This document shows positions 8,735 through 18,351 of a DNA stretch of 64,000 nucleotides, piece by piece (the first letter of the stretch is position 1; the number at the start of each line of letters is the position of its first letter). Location of the stretch: contig CAVZCC010000003.1 in NCBI GenBank assembly GCA_963773765.1, forward strand, positions 62,001 to 126,000, written 5' to 3'. The notes under the pieces were generated by a model, which saw nothing but the letters and a program-made list of their open reading frames with translations, ran no database searches and had not been told where the DNA came from. Both the position numbers and the translations under genes were made by a program. Origin of the DNA: CAVZCC01 sp963773765. Its GTDB lineage: Bacteria > Actinomycetota > Acidimicrobiia > Acidimicrobiales > Microtrichaceae.

Positions 8735-9421
8735 TCAGCCCGGGATCCGCAGCGTGTACCCGACGCCCCGGATGGTCTGGATCAGCTTGGGCTCCCGGGT
8801 GTCCAGCTTCCGGCGCAGGTAGCCGATGTAGGTCTCCACGATCCCGCCGTCTCCGCCGAAGTCGAAGTCCCAGACGTGGTCCAGGATCTGCGCCTTGGAC
8901 AGGACCCGGCCCTGGTTCACCATGAGGAAGCGCAACAGGTTGAACTCCGTCGGGGACAGGAAGACCTCCGTGCCGGCGCGGGTGACCTGGTGGGCGTCCT
9001 CGTCCAGGACCAGGTCGCCGCAGCACACCACCGCCCCCGCCGGCCCCTCCTTGCCGGTGCGGCGCAGCACCGCGTTGATCCGGGCCACCAGCTCCTCCAG
9101 GCTGAACGGCTTCACCAGGTAGTCGTCACCGCCCAGGGTCAGGCCCCGGACCTTGTCCTCCGTGGTGTCCTTGGCCGTCAGGAACACGACCGGGGCCTTC
9201 ACCCCGTCCGACCGCATGCGGCGACAGACCTCGAACCCGTCGAGGTCCGGCATCATCACGTCGAGCACCACCAGGTCCGGGGCGACCTCGGACACGCGGG
9301 CCAGGGCGTCACGGCCGCTGGCCACGGGGTGGACGTCGAAGCCGTGGTGGCGCAGCGCGGCCTCCAGCATGGAGCGGAGGTTGTCCTCGTCGTCGACGAG
9401 GAGGAGGGTGGGACCTGCCAT
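8735..9421 (-). CDS. OmpR/PhoB-family response regulator
   Basis: The protein of 228 residues starts MAGPTLLLVDDEDN at ATG 9421. Asp54 (VVLDVMMP) is the phosphate acceptor, with Lys104 in YLVKPFS; the C-terminal winged helix runs from about 130 to 228 (LSPTEFNLLRFL, VETYIGYLRRKLD, IRGVGYTL). The much longer open frame upstream is only the shifted frame of the lipoprotein gene. It is the partner of the kinase just downstream and probably regulates the export genes upstream in the same unit. Confidence 0.93.
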   Translation of the reverse strand: MAGPTLLLVDDEDNLRSMLEAALRHHGFDVHPVASGRDALARVSEVAPDLVVLDVMMPDLDGFEVCRRMRSDGVKAPVVFLTAKDTTEDKVRGLTLGGDDYLVKPFSLEELVARINAVLRRTGKEGPAGAVVCCGDLVLDEDAHQVTRAGTEVFLSPTEFNLLRFLMVNQGRVLSKAQILDHVWDFDFGGDGGIVETYIGYLRRKLDTREPKLIQTIRGVGYTLRIPG

Positions 9422-9483
9422 GGCCCCACCCTCCTCGACGAAGGTGGGAGGTTCCTGAGGGTCAGGTGAGGATCGGGTGAGAG

Positions 9484-10150
9484 TCAGGCACCCGGGACGG
9501 TGGTGTCCGGGGCATCGGCGCCCGGTTGGGACGGGCGCTCGGGCAGAAGCGATGCGCAGGCCTCGACGGCCGCCGCGACGGTCGGGTCCGAGGTGTCCAG
9601 GCCCATGGGGCTCCCGCCGTCCACGGGCGGGGTGCCCGCCCGGTCCGCCGAGCCGCCCTCGGGCGGCGCCGCCCTGGCCCTGGCCCGGCTCGGGCACGGT
9701 CACGCCGTTGTCCTCCAGGCAGGAGGTGTACTCGGCCATGTCGGCCCCGCCGCCCGGTGCCCCGCCACCCGGTGCTCCGCCGCCGGACCCGAAGCCACCT
9801 TCGGGGGCCAGGTCGGCACAGGCCTCCTGCGCGGACGCCATGGCGTCCTGGTCGGGCATGGACGGCGGCGTTCCTCCGGCCTCCGGCGGGGAACCGTCCG
9901 TCGGTCGTGACGGCAACTCGACGCCGTTCGCGGCCAGGCAGTCGGTGTAGGCCTGCATGTCGGCGGACGACGCGGTGTCACCGGAGGACGCGGCCCTGTC
10001 CGAGGCCGCGGAGTCCGAGGCTGCGGAGTCCGCGCCGCCGCAGGCCGCCAGCCCGAGCGGGGCCAGGAGGGCCAGTGGCACCAGCGCCGTGCGCCACCGT
10101 TGGGCGGCACGACCCCGGCGGGGCGGTCGGGAGAGCTGGTCGATGGTCAT
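9484..10150 (-). CDS. Small lipoprotein with a duplicated Cys-containing motif (frameshifted)
   Basis: Starting MTIDQLS at 10150, the protein has a signal peptide with lipobox LAACGG, a Ser/Ala linker, then two copies of a motif: AYTDCLAANGVELP and EYTSCLEDNGVTVP. Each is followed by a helix with a Cys (EACADLAPE, EACASLLPE). The frame breaks near 9675; the next frame supplies the second Cys helix and ends at 9484. It should be anchored on the outer face of the membrane, and the paired cysteines may form disulfides. It lies between the adaptor and the response regulator, so it may feed signal or cargo to the exporter. Function unknown. Confidence 0.65.
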
Positions 10151-10304
10151 GGTGTCTGCTCCGTCGTGATCGAGGTGGGGGAGGGTTGGCGTGAGGCGGT
10201 CCGCATCGCCGCGGCCGCCATCGACCACCAGCGTGGGGAACCGGGCGCAACGCAGCCTGGGTGGCGGCTGGGAACCCGCTGGGTGCCGGAGGACGGGCAC
10301 AGGT

Positions 10305-12029
10305 TCAGCCGGCCCCGGGGGGAGTGAACCCGGCCGGAGGGCCACCGCCCGGGAACCCTCCCGTCGGGGACGCTCCGGCTGGGTCGGACGTGTCGGTGGC
10401 CGCACCGGGCAGTGCCTCGTCCAGGTCCGCCAGCACGACGCGCCGTCCCTCCTCCAGGCCGCCGGTGATCTCGGTCCACTCCGCCCCCACCACGCCGACC
10501 TGGACCGCGATGTCCTCTGTCCCCGACCCCGTCAGCACGGTGACGGTGTGACGGTCGCCGTCGACGGCCACCGCGGACGTCGGCACGGCGAGCACCCGCA
10601 CCGCGCCGTCTGTCGTGATGGTGAGGGTGCCGGTCGCCCCGTTGCCCAGGTCCGCTCCGGGGTCGGTGAGCCCGACGGTGACCCGGAAGCTGGTGCTCGA
10701 TGCGTCGTCGTCCGGGGTGCTGGAGATGGCCGTGACCTGGCCGGCCAACGAGAGGTCGGAACCGTCGGGCACCAGCGAGGCCTCCTGGCCGACCGCCACG
10801 TCACCGATGTCGGCCAGGCCGACCGTGGCGACGACCTCGAATCCCCCGTCACCCTCGATGATGATCGCCGCGGTGGACGAGCCGGCCGTGACCTCGTCGC
10901 CGACGGCCATCCCGACGGACACGACGGTGCCGGCGATCGGGCTGACGATCGTGGCCTGGGCGACGGCCTGTTCGGCCACCGCCACCTGGAGGGCCGCGGC
11001 GTCGATGGCCTTCTGGAAGGCGATCAGGTCCGCCGAGGATGGCGTGGACGAGCCGGCCACCGTGCTCCCGGCGGCGGAACCCGCCGAGGGCGAGGACGGG
11101 GAGGCTGCCGACGGTGAGGTCCCGGTGGACCCAGCACCGGAGGGAACGGTGGTGCTGGGCGCCGCTGCGGTGGCCGCCAGCTCGCCCAGCAGGGCATCGA
11201 GGGCGGAGGCCGCAGCCGCCAGCGCCGTCTGGGCATCGCTCACGGCGCGCTGGGCGGCCAGCACCGACTCGATGGCGGCCCTGCAGGCCGCCAGGTCCTC
11301 CGGCGCGCCATCACCGACCGCCCCACAGACGGCGGTGGCGTCGGCCAGGGCGCGGTCGGCTGCCGCCAGGGCCTCGTCGACCTCCCGCTGGGCCCCCAGC
11401 ACGGCCTGCTGAGCCTCGGCGAGGCGGGCATCCGTGTCCGCCGCAGCCTCGGTCCCGGTCCCGGTCCCGACGGACACGCTCGCCAGCTGCACCTGGCTCG
11501 TCCCGCCCGACACATCGGTGGCCGACGTGGCGCTGGCGCCGGGGGTGGGTGAGCCGCTCCCGGTCGCGCCGCCGGTGGTGGAGACCGCCTCACCGGCCAG
11601 CGCCCGGGCCAGGGTGAGCTCGGCCCGGTCCAGGGCGGCCTGCCGCTCGTGCAGCGTGTCCTCCAGGCCGGCGGTGTCCAGGGTGGCCAGGGTCCCGCCG
11701 ACGGTCACCGAGTCGCCCACCTCGACCCGGACCGAGTCCACGGTGCCCGCCACGGGGAAGGCGACCGCGGCCTGGGACACCGGCTCGATGGTGGCCACCG
11801 CGTCCAGCAGCGCCGCCACGTCGCGCCGGGAGACGGCGGCCGTGCGGTAGCGGCCGGGCTCGGAGCCCGAGGCGCGGGCCGCCACCACCGCGCTCCCCAC
11901 CACGGCCAGCACGACGACGGCGCCGAGCGCCGCCCGCCGCCGCCATCGGCCCCGGCGCGGTGGCTCACCGAAGAGCGCCTCCACGTGCTGCTGGGCGGAG
12001 GGGGATCGGGGATCGTCCACGGTGGTCAT
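10305..12029 (-). CDS. MacA/HlyD-type periplasmic adaptor (second of two)
   Basis: 574 residues from ATG 12029, which overlaps the permease stop by ATGA. One membrane helix (about 33-50) precedes a biotinyl-lipoyl-like half motif (VAFPVAGTVDSVRVEVGDSVTVGGTLATLDTA), a long Ala-rich coiled-coil hairpin, the second lipoyl half (ATIVSPIAGTVVSVGMAVGDEV), a beta-barrel and a membrane-proximal part. The tail is Gly/Pro-rich. The coiled coil is interrupted by Ser/Thr/Gly-rich inserts. It should link the MacB-like permease to an outer partner or act as a substrate-binding extension. The 985-residue open frame running into the permease is an artefact of a frameshift. Confidence 0.85.
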   Translation of the reverse strand: MTTVDDPRSPSAQQHVEALFGEPPRRGRWRRRAALGAVVVLAVVGSAVVAARASGSEPGRYRTAAVSRRDVAALLDAVATIEPVSQAAVAFPVAGTVDSVRVEVGDSVTVGGTLATLDTAGLEDTLHERQAALDRAELTLARALAGEAVSTTGGATGSGSPTPGASATSATDVSGGTSQVQLASVSVGTGTGTEAAADTDARLAEAQQAVLGAQREVDEALAAADRALADATAVCGAVGDGAPEDLAACRAAIESVLAAQRAVSDAQTALAAAASALDALLGELAATAAAPSTTVPSGAGSTGTSPSAASPSSPSAGSAAGSTVAGSSTPSSADLIAFQKAIDAAALQVAVAEQAVAQATIVSPIAGTVVSVGMAVGDEVTAGSSTAAIIIEGDGGFEVVATVGLADIGDVAVGQEASLVPDGSDLSLAGQVTAISSTPDDDASSTSFRVTVGLTDPGADLGNGATGTLTITTDGAVRVLAVPTSAVAVDGDRHTVTVLTGSGTEDIAVQVGVVGAEWTEITGGLEEGRRVVLADLDEALPGAATDTSDPAGASPTGGFPGGGPPAGFTPPGAG

Positions 12030-13258
12030 CAGTCGTTCCTCAGGGCGTCGATGGGGGCCAGACGGGCGGCGCGGGAGGCGGGGTAGACGCCGAACCCGAC
12101 ACCGATGGCCATGGCCATGGCGATGGCGGCCAGCGCCACCGGGAGCGACAGGATCACCGGCGAGCCGGTGAAGCGGGGCAGCAGCACGGCGCCCACGATC
12201 CCGAGTGCCACGCCGAGCACGCCGCCGGCCAGCGCCGAGGATGGACGCCTCCACCAGGAACTGCCGCCGGATCAGCCGGGGCCGGCCGCCGAGCGCCTTG
12301 CGGAGGCCGATCTCGCGGATCCGCTCGGTGACCGACACCAGCATGATGTTCATCACGCCGATGCCGCCGACCAGCAGCGAGATGACGGCGATGCCGCCGA
12401 GCATCACGGTCATCGTGTCGTCGACCGACGTCGCCGCGGTCAGGATCGACTCCTGGGTGGCGATCGAGAAGTCGACGTCGTCGGTGGCGGTGATGCCGTG
12501 CAGGTTGGTCAGGAGGGTGTCGGTCTCCTGGTAGGCGGCAGACAGCGTGTCGGCCGAGGTGGCCTTGACGTAGATGGAGCTGACGGCGTCACGCGTGGTG
12601 CCGCCGACGAGCCGCTGCGCGTAGGTGCTGAGCGGCACGACGGCCAGGTCGTTGTTGGAGGTGTCCTCGGAGGAGGACAGCTCGTAGAGCACGCCGACGA
12701 CCTCCAGGGTCACGCCGTTGAGGCTGACCGTCCTGCCCACCGGGTCGGCGGTGTCGAACAGCTCGGTGGCGGTGTCCGGGCCGAGCACCACCACAGCGGC
12801 GGACTCGGCCTGGTCCGCGTCGCTCAGGAACCGTCCGGCGTCCACGTCCCGGGACCTGACGTCCTGCCAGCTCGGGGTGGTGCCCGTGAGCGTGGTGGTC
12901 CAGTTGGTGGTGCCGGCCACGAGCGACACCGACGACGTGGACACCGCTGCGACGGCCTGCACGTCGGGAGCGGCGTCGGGTGAGGCGAGGGCCTCGGCGT
13001 CCGCGACGGTGAGGGTGGAGGCGGAGCCGAAGCCGGCACGTGCACCGGAGCTGTCGGTCGAGCTGCCGGGCGAGACCACCAGCACGTTGGTGCCGAGTTC
13101 GCTGATCTGGTCCTGGATCTCGGCCCGGGCACCGTCGCCCAGGCCGACGGTGAGGACCACGGCGCTGATGCCGATGAGGATGCCCAGCATGGTCAGCGCG
13201 GACCGCAGCCGGTGGGTGCGGACCGCCTCGGCCGCGGTGCGGATGGTGTCGCTCCAGG

Positions 13259-13262
<4 letters not shown>
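12029..13262 (-). CDS. MacB-type ABC transporter permease (frameshifted)
   Basis: The N-terminal part has the FtsX/MacB layout: a first helix near residue 20 (SALTMLGILIGISAVVLTVG), a large extracytoplasmic MacB core domain of about 230 residues, then helix 2 with the conserved GGIGVMNIMLVSVTERIREIGLRKALG. An extra G near 12237 shifts the frame. The ORF from 12220 to 12029 restores helices 3 and 4 and the usual ending YPASRAARLAPIDALRND. About 410 residues in total. With the ATPase it should form a mechanotransmission-type exporter for peptides or toxic compounds. Confidence 0.85.
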
Positions 13263-14029
<767 letters not shown>

Positions 14030-14030
14030 G

Positions 14031-15566
14031 TCAGGTTCCGTCCGAGGTGTCGGACGCCGTCGGGGCACCGCCGGAGCCGGACATCGCCGGTGGCGCGCCG
14101 GTGGGCAGCCGGCCGCCGGGGGGCGAGCCGCCGCCCGGCCCGAAGGACGGGGCCTTCACCAGCACGCGGTCGCCGGGCTCCAGCCCGGAGACGATCTCGA
14201 CCATGCCCCCGGACGTCTCACCGGTGGTGACCGTCCGCTCCTCGGTCGGGCCGGTGGTCGTGCCCTCCAGCGCGACGGTGACGGTCGAGGTGCCGTCGGT
14301 GGTGGTCACCGCCCGCGACATGACCTGGGTGACGTCGTCACGCTGGGCCACCTGGATGTCCGCGGTCACCGTCGACCCGACGAAGATCTTGGTCGGGTCG
14401 GCCTCGAACATGACGGTCACGGGGTAGGAGGCGACGCCGGAGCTGGCGTCGGCCACCCGACCCACCTCGGTGACCATCCCGGTGGCGGTCGCCGCATCGG
14501 TGTCCGCAGCGGCCTGGTTGCCGCCGCTCCTGCCGGTGTCGTCCCCGCCGGCGGCGTCGCCCTGCCTGGCGGCACCACCCATGCCTGGGGGCACACCGGG
14601 GAAGGCCCCACCGCCGGGGAAGGCTGCCGATGAGGAACTCGACGTGGACACCGTCACGGTGACCTCCTGTCCCACGGCCAGGGCGTCGATGTCCGCGCTG
14701 TCCACCGCGAGGTCCACCGCGAACCTCCCGGTGCTGATCACCTGGATCTGGGCCTCCGAGCCGGTCTCAGCGCCCTGGGTGATGGCTCCGGCCCCGGCCC
14801 CGCCGGCGGCCCCGGCCCCGGCGGCCGACCCGAGCGTCCCGGCCGACTGACCCGAGCCCGTTGCCGAGCCGGTGGTGCTGGTGGCGCCCGTGCCCCCGCT
14901 GGACAGCTCCTGTCCGACGCTGAGCTCCACGGTGGCAACGGTGCCGTCGATGGTGGCGACCAACGAGGCGCCCTCCAGAGCCTCCTCCGCGTTGGCCAGC
15001 GCGTCCTCGGCCGAGGTCAGGCTGGATGCGTCCGCCTCCAGCTGGGCATCGGACGCCCCGGCATCGGTGTCGTCGCTGAGCTTGGCCTCGGCCTCGGCCA
15101 CGGTGGCCTCGGCGGAGGCGACCACGGCGTCGAGCTCGGCGGAGTCGATGGTGGCCAGCACCTGTCCAGCCGTGACGGTGTCCCCCGCTGCCACGTTGAC
15201 GGCGGTGACGGTGCCGGCGGAGGAGAAGCTCAGATCCTCGATCGATGCTGCGGCGACGGTGCCCTCGGCCGAGACGGACTCCCCCATGGACGCGCTGGTC
15301 ACTTCGACGACCTGGTCGGCCGTGGTCAGGGCACCGGTGGACGCCTCGCCGCCGGAACGGAGGGCGAACCACCACAGGGCGGTCCCGCCGGCGACCACCA
15401 CCAACGCGGCGACCACCCCCACCACGATCCACCGGCGGGCGTTCCCGGTCCCGGGCGGGTCCGCGGCCTGCGTTCCCCCGCCGGCGTCGTCGAGGACCGG
15501 GCCCTCGTGATCGGGCAGTTCGACGGCGGGCGGGCCGACGGCGCCGGGTTCGTGGTCGATGGCCAT
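14031..15566 (-). CDS. MacA/HlyD-type periplasmic adaptor (first of two)
   Basis: 511 residues from ATG 15566, preceded by GAGGA. A cytoplasmic N-terminus of about 50 residues leads to one helix (WIVVGVVAALVVVAGGTALWW), then a lipoyl half motif (SFSSAGTVTAVNVAAGDTVTAGQVLATID), a short Ala/Glu coiled coil, the second half (LVATIDGTVATVELSVGQEL), a Gly/Ala-rich insert, a beta-barrel and a Pro/Gly tail. It heads the export unit. It is shorter in the coiled coil than the second adaptor and clearly a different gene, so the exporter has two unlike adaptors. Confidence 0.85.
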   Translation of the reverse strand: MAIDHEPGAVGPPAVELPDHEGPVLDDAGGGTQAADPPGTGNARRWIVVGVVAALVVVAGGTALWWFALRSGGEASTGALTTADQVVEVTSASMGESVSAEGTVAAASIEDLSFSSAGTVTAVNVAAGDTVTAGQVLATIDSAELDAVVASAEATVAEAEAKLSDDTDAGASDAQLEADASSLTSAEDALANAEEALEGASLVATIDGTVATVELSVGQELSSGGTGATSTTGSATGSGQSAGTLGSAAGAGAAGGAGAGAITQGAETGSEAQIQVISTGRFAVDLAVDSADIDALAVGQEVTVTVSTSSSSSAAFPGGGAFPGVPPGMGGAARQGDAAGGDDTGRSGGNQAAADTDAATATGMVTEVGRVADASSGVASYPVTVMFEADPTKIFVGSTVTADIQVAQRDDVTQVMSRAVTTTDGTSTVTVALEGTTTGPTEERTVTTGETSGGMVEIVSGLEPGDRVLVKAPSFGPGGGSPPGGRLPTGAPPAMSGSGGAPTASDTSDGT

Positions 15567-15740
15567 GGGGGTCCTCGGGAGGTCGAGCGGGACGGGGCCC
15601 GCGTCGGGGGGAACGTGGCCATGTTCCCTGCCCCACCTGCGACGCCCCCGGGAGCTCGCTGAGCACCAGCTGTGAAGCCGGGCCCGCCGGGACGGGGACG
15701 ATTCTCCGGTCCCGCCCCGAACGGGCCGATACACCAGTCG

Positions 15741-17027
15741 ATGACCCTTCCGCCGGACCACGGTCCCGCGACCCCGGCAGACGACGCCACCGGGCGTTTC
15801 AGCGGCGAGTTCCTCGCGCCCCGGCTCGAGTACCGGTTCCGCCTGGACAAGCTCCGCACCAACCGGGACTTCTACTGGTGGGTGGCGCGCTCCATCGCCG
15901 TCATCTTCCCCTGCTTCTCCCTGGTCGACCTCGCCTCCCTGGGCGCCGGGGCGGCCTGGGCGCTGCTGCTCGGCCTCCGCCTGGCCGCCTCGGCCGCCAT
16001 CCTCGCGGTCGGCCACCGACTCCGGCGGTCCCCGGAGTCCTTCGTGGCGGTGCGGGGACGGGTGGCCCTGGCGCTGGTCCAGGCCCTGGTCCTGGGCGCG
16101 GCGCTCACGGCCTGTGCCCTGCGCCCGGAGGACGCGCTCACCAACGCCCTCAGCACCGTGGTGCTGATGCTGGCGACCGTGGTGCTGGTCCCGGGCCGGT
16201 TCCGGGACCAGGTCGCGGTCGGTGCCGCGCTCTGCGTCGGGTTCGTCCTGGTGTCGGCCTGGCGGTTCGACGACCCGGCCCTGCCGACCGTGCCCCTCAT
16301 CGCCAACCTGGCCGCGGCCCTGCTGTGGGGGGCGACCACGCTGTCGTTCTCCAACCGGGAGCACCGCCGACGGTGGGCCACCTCCCTCCGGGAGCACGAG
16401 GCCAACGCCCGGCTGGTGGCAGAGATCGCCGTGGCCGACGAGCTCCGGACCGAGCTCCAGCTCCTGGCCCGACAGGACCCGCTCACCACCGCGGCCAACC
16501 GGCGTGAGTTCCTGCGGGTCGCCACCGAGCTGCTGGAGGACCCGGCTGTCGCCCCGGTGTCGCTGCTCCTGATGGACGCCGACCGGTTCAAGTCGGTCAA
16601 CGACCGCTTCGGCCACGCGGCCGGCGACGCGGCGCTGGTCGCGTTGGTGCAGGCCACCCGACGGGCCGTGCGGGACAAGGACCTGGTGGCCCGGGTGGGC
16701 GGCGAGGAGTTCGCCGTGCTGTTGCCCGGCCTGGGCGGCATCCCCGCGCTGGAGACCGCGGAACGGGTCCGGGCCGCGATCGCCGCCAACCGACGCGACG
16801 CCGACCTCCCGGTGGCCGTCACGGTGTCCATCGGGGTGGCCGAGGCCGCACCGGAGGAGCCCGTGGTGGCGCTCATGGGCCGGGCCGACGCCGCCATGTA
16901 CCGGGCCAAGCGCACCGGCGGCGACGCCGTCACCCTGGCCGCGCCGGCCGGGACGGCCCCGCCCGCCACACCCGCCGCGCCTGCCCCCGGGAGGGCGGCG
17001 CGCTTTCCATCCGAGCCGGCCGTCTGA
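15741..17027 (+). CDS. Membrane-bound diguanylate cyclase (GGEEF)
   Basis: 428 residues from ATG 15741. Five or six hydrophobic segments lie between residues 48 and 203 and form an unrecognised membrane sensor of MASE type. A short coiled coil links to a GGDEF domain (about 240-405). The active-site loop is GGEEF (320-324), and RDKD (311-314) lies five residues before it, so the RxxD inhibitory site for c-di-GMP is present. It should make c-di-GMP under feedback control. It is divergent from the export unit. The window codes no EAL or HD-GYP partner. Confidence 0.9.
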   Translation: MTLPPDHGPATPADDATGRFSGEFLAPRLEYRFRLDKLRTNRDFYWWVARSIAVIFPCFSLVDLASLGAGAAWALLLGLRLAASAAILAVGHRLRRSPESFVAVRGRVALALVQALVLGAALTACALRPEDALTNALSTVVLMLATVVLVPGRFRDQVAVGAALCVGFVLVSAWRFDDPALPTVPLIANLAAALLWGATTLSFSNREHRRRWATSLREHEANARLVAEIAVADELRTELQLLARQDPLTTAANRREFLRVATELLEDPAVAPVSLLLMDADRFKSVNDRFGHAAGDAALVALVQATRRAVRDKDLVARVGGEEFAVLLPGLGGIPALETAERVRAAIAANRRDADLPVAVTVSIGVAEAAPEEPVVALMGRADAAMYRAKRTGGDAVTLAAPAGTAPPATPAAPAPGRAARFPSEPAV

Positions 17028-17042
17028 TACCCTATGGGGTAT
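17027..17042 (+). promoter_or_regulatory. CsoR/CstR-like operator overlapping a leaderless promoter
   Basis: ATACCC-TATG-GGGTAT is a perfect 6+4+6 palindrome that runs from the last base of the cyclase stop into the ATG at 17041. It resembles operators bound by CsoR/RcnR/CstR proteins (copper, nickel or persulfide sensing). Within it TACCCT (17028-17033) stands seven bases before the ATG and would be the -10 box, so a bound repressor would block transcription. No csoR gene lies in the window. Confidence 0.55.
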
Positions 17043-17193
17043 GTGCAGCAGAGCTCAGTGCCCCACCTGTCGCAAGCCCACCTTCACCGGATGCGGTGCC
17101 CACGTGGAACAGGTCCTCGGTGACGTGGCCCCCGCGGACCGCTGCGACTGCGCCCAGACGTCCAGCCCGCGCCGGTCGTGGTTCCGTCGCTGA
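17041..17193 (+). CDS. 50-residue Cys-rich protein (putative metal-binding)
   Basis: The ORF starts at ATG 17041 and ends at TGA 17191. It reads MCSRAQCPTCRKPTFTGCGA and continues with HVEQV and a CDC pair near residue 36. Six or seven cysteines and one His in the first 40 residues suggest a zinc, copper or sulfane-sulfur site. Related small proteins with a C-x2-C-x-K-x2-x2-GCG-x-HV pattern are widespread in actinobacteria with no known role. The CsoR-like palindrome on its start codon suggests induction by metal or persulfide stress (inference). The tail SPRRSWFRR is basic. Confidence 0.7.
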   Translation: MCSRAQCPTCRKPTFTGCGAHVEQVLGDVAPADRCDCAQTSSPRRSWFRR

Positions 17194-17226
17194 ACCAACT
17201 GTTCCTGAACCAACCGGCGCTGACCG

Positions 17227-17246
17227 CCTGAGGGGAACCCCTCAGG
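17227..17246. terminator. Hairpin between convergent genes
   Basis: CCTGAGGGG (17227-17235) and CCCCTCAGG (17238-17246) form a perfect 9-bp inverted repeat with two bases between. It includes the RlmB stop codon, and lies just after the small Cys-rich gene. It is a likely shared terminator without a T-tract. Confidence 0.6.
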
Positions 17247-18351
17247 ACCGGCGGCGGGCGATCTCGTAACAGGCCACCGCCCCGGCGCTGGCCACGTTGA
17301 GCGAGGCCAGCCGGCCGTGGAGCGGGATGGAGGCCACCAGGTCGCAGCGCTGCGCGGCCAGGCGGGACAGGCCCTTGCCCTCCGCCCCCAGCACCAGGCA
17401 CACCGCGTCGCCCGCGAACTGCAGGTCATGGATGGGCGTGTCGCCACCGGCGTCCAGGCCCACCACCCACACCCCGGCCTCCTTGAGCCGCTCGATGGCC
17501 GTGGGCAGGCCGCCCACCAACGCCATCGGCAGGTACTCCACCGCGCCCGCCGCGGCCTTGGTCACCGTGGGGGTCACGTGCACCGCCCGGTGCCTGGGCA
17601 GCACCACCCCGGTCACCCCGGCGCACTCGGCGATGCGCAGCAGCGCGCCCAGGTTGCCGGGATCGGTCACGCCGTCCACGGCCAGCAGGAACGGCGGGCG
17701 GCCGTCCACGGGCCGGCACAGGTCCTCCAGCGTGGACTGCGGCACCTCGGCGGCCCGGGCCACCACGCCCTGGGGGGCATCGGTGTGGCTCACGCCGTCC
17801 AGGCGGTTGCGGCTCACCTCGGTGATGGGGACGCGCAGCTCCTGGGCCAGGTCCACGATGTCGTTGACGATGTCCGAGCTCGCCATCTCCGAGTTCAGGA
17901 AGATCTCGTAGGTGCGGCGGTTGCCGGCCAGCAGCAGCTCCCGGACCGCCTGGCGACCCTCCACCTGGGTACCGCCCAGCCCCCGTTCCTTGGGTGCGGT
18001 GGTGCGGCCCGGGTCCTTGCGACCCCCGCCGCGGCCGCCGCCCCGGGCCGGACCGGCCGGTGCCGGGCCCCGCGACGGCGGTGCTGTGCCCCGACCCTTG
18101 GCCGGAGCCCCACCACGACCCTTGGCCGGCGCGGCACCACGACCCTTGGCCGGAGCCGCACCACGACCCTTGGCCGGAGCCGAACCGCGGCCCTTGGCCG
18201 GGCCCGACGACGGTCCCCGGGCGGGACCGGACGAACGGCCCCGGGCCGGTTCGGCCGGGGTGCGCCGGGCCGTGCCGGCCGCCCGCGACGGACCGGACCG
18301 ACCGGACGGCTGCTTGGCACCCTTGCGACCGCTCGCACTCTTGCCACTCAT
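17242..18351 (-). CDS. rlmB: TrmH-family 23S rRNA 2'-O-methyltransferase (RlmB-like)
   Basis: 369 residues from ATG 18351, which overlaps the IspF stop (ATGA). The first 115 residues are a basic low-complexity arm of PAKGRGAA-type repeats. Then come the substrate-binding domain (GTQVEGRQAVRELLLAGNRR) and the SPOUT knot with motif 1 DPGNLGALLRIAE, motif 2 LVLGAEGKGLSRL and motif 3 IPLHGRLASLNVASAGAVACYE. It should methylate 23S rRNA (G2251 in E. coli RlmB). The arm is longer than usual and probably binds RNA without fixed structure. It lies in the ispD-ispF-rlmB order common in actinobacteria, often with cysS. Confidence 0.92.
   Translation of the reverse strand: MSGKSASGRKGAKQPSGRSGPSRAAGTARRTPAEPARGRSSGPARGPSSGPAKGRGSAPAKGRGAAPAKGRGAAPAKGRGGAPAKGRGTAPPSRGPAPAGPARGGGRGGGRKDPGRTTAPKERGLGGTQVEGRQAVRELLLAGNRRTYEIFLNSEMASSDIVNDIVDLAQELRVPITEVSRNRLDGVSHTDAPQGVVARAAEVPQSTLEDLCRPVDGRPPFLLAVDGVTDPGNLGALLRIAECAGVTGVVLPRHRAVHVTPTVTKAAAGAVEYLPMALVGGLPTAIERLKEAGVWVVGLDAGGDTPIHDLQFAGDAVCLVLGAEGKGLSRLAAQRCDLVASIPLHGRLASLNVASAGAVACYEIARRRS
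18095..18214 (-). repeat. 24-bp tandem repeat in the rlmB N-terminal arm
   Basis: The heptamer CCCTTGG recurs at 18095, 18119, 18143, 18167 and 18191, giving five 24-bp units. Each codes for eight residues of the PAKGRG type. The unit copies differ by a few bases. This arm length probably varies between strains. Confidence 0.85.

Noticed and set aside
8735..10405. A response regulator with a 320-residue N-terminal extension
   Set aside because: The extension is the lipoprotein gene read partly out of frame plus leader. The receiver domain begins at ATG 9421.
18095..18214. CRISPR-like array
   Set aside because: Units are contiguous, in-frame and have no spacers; they encode a low-complexity arm.
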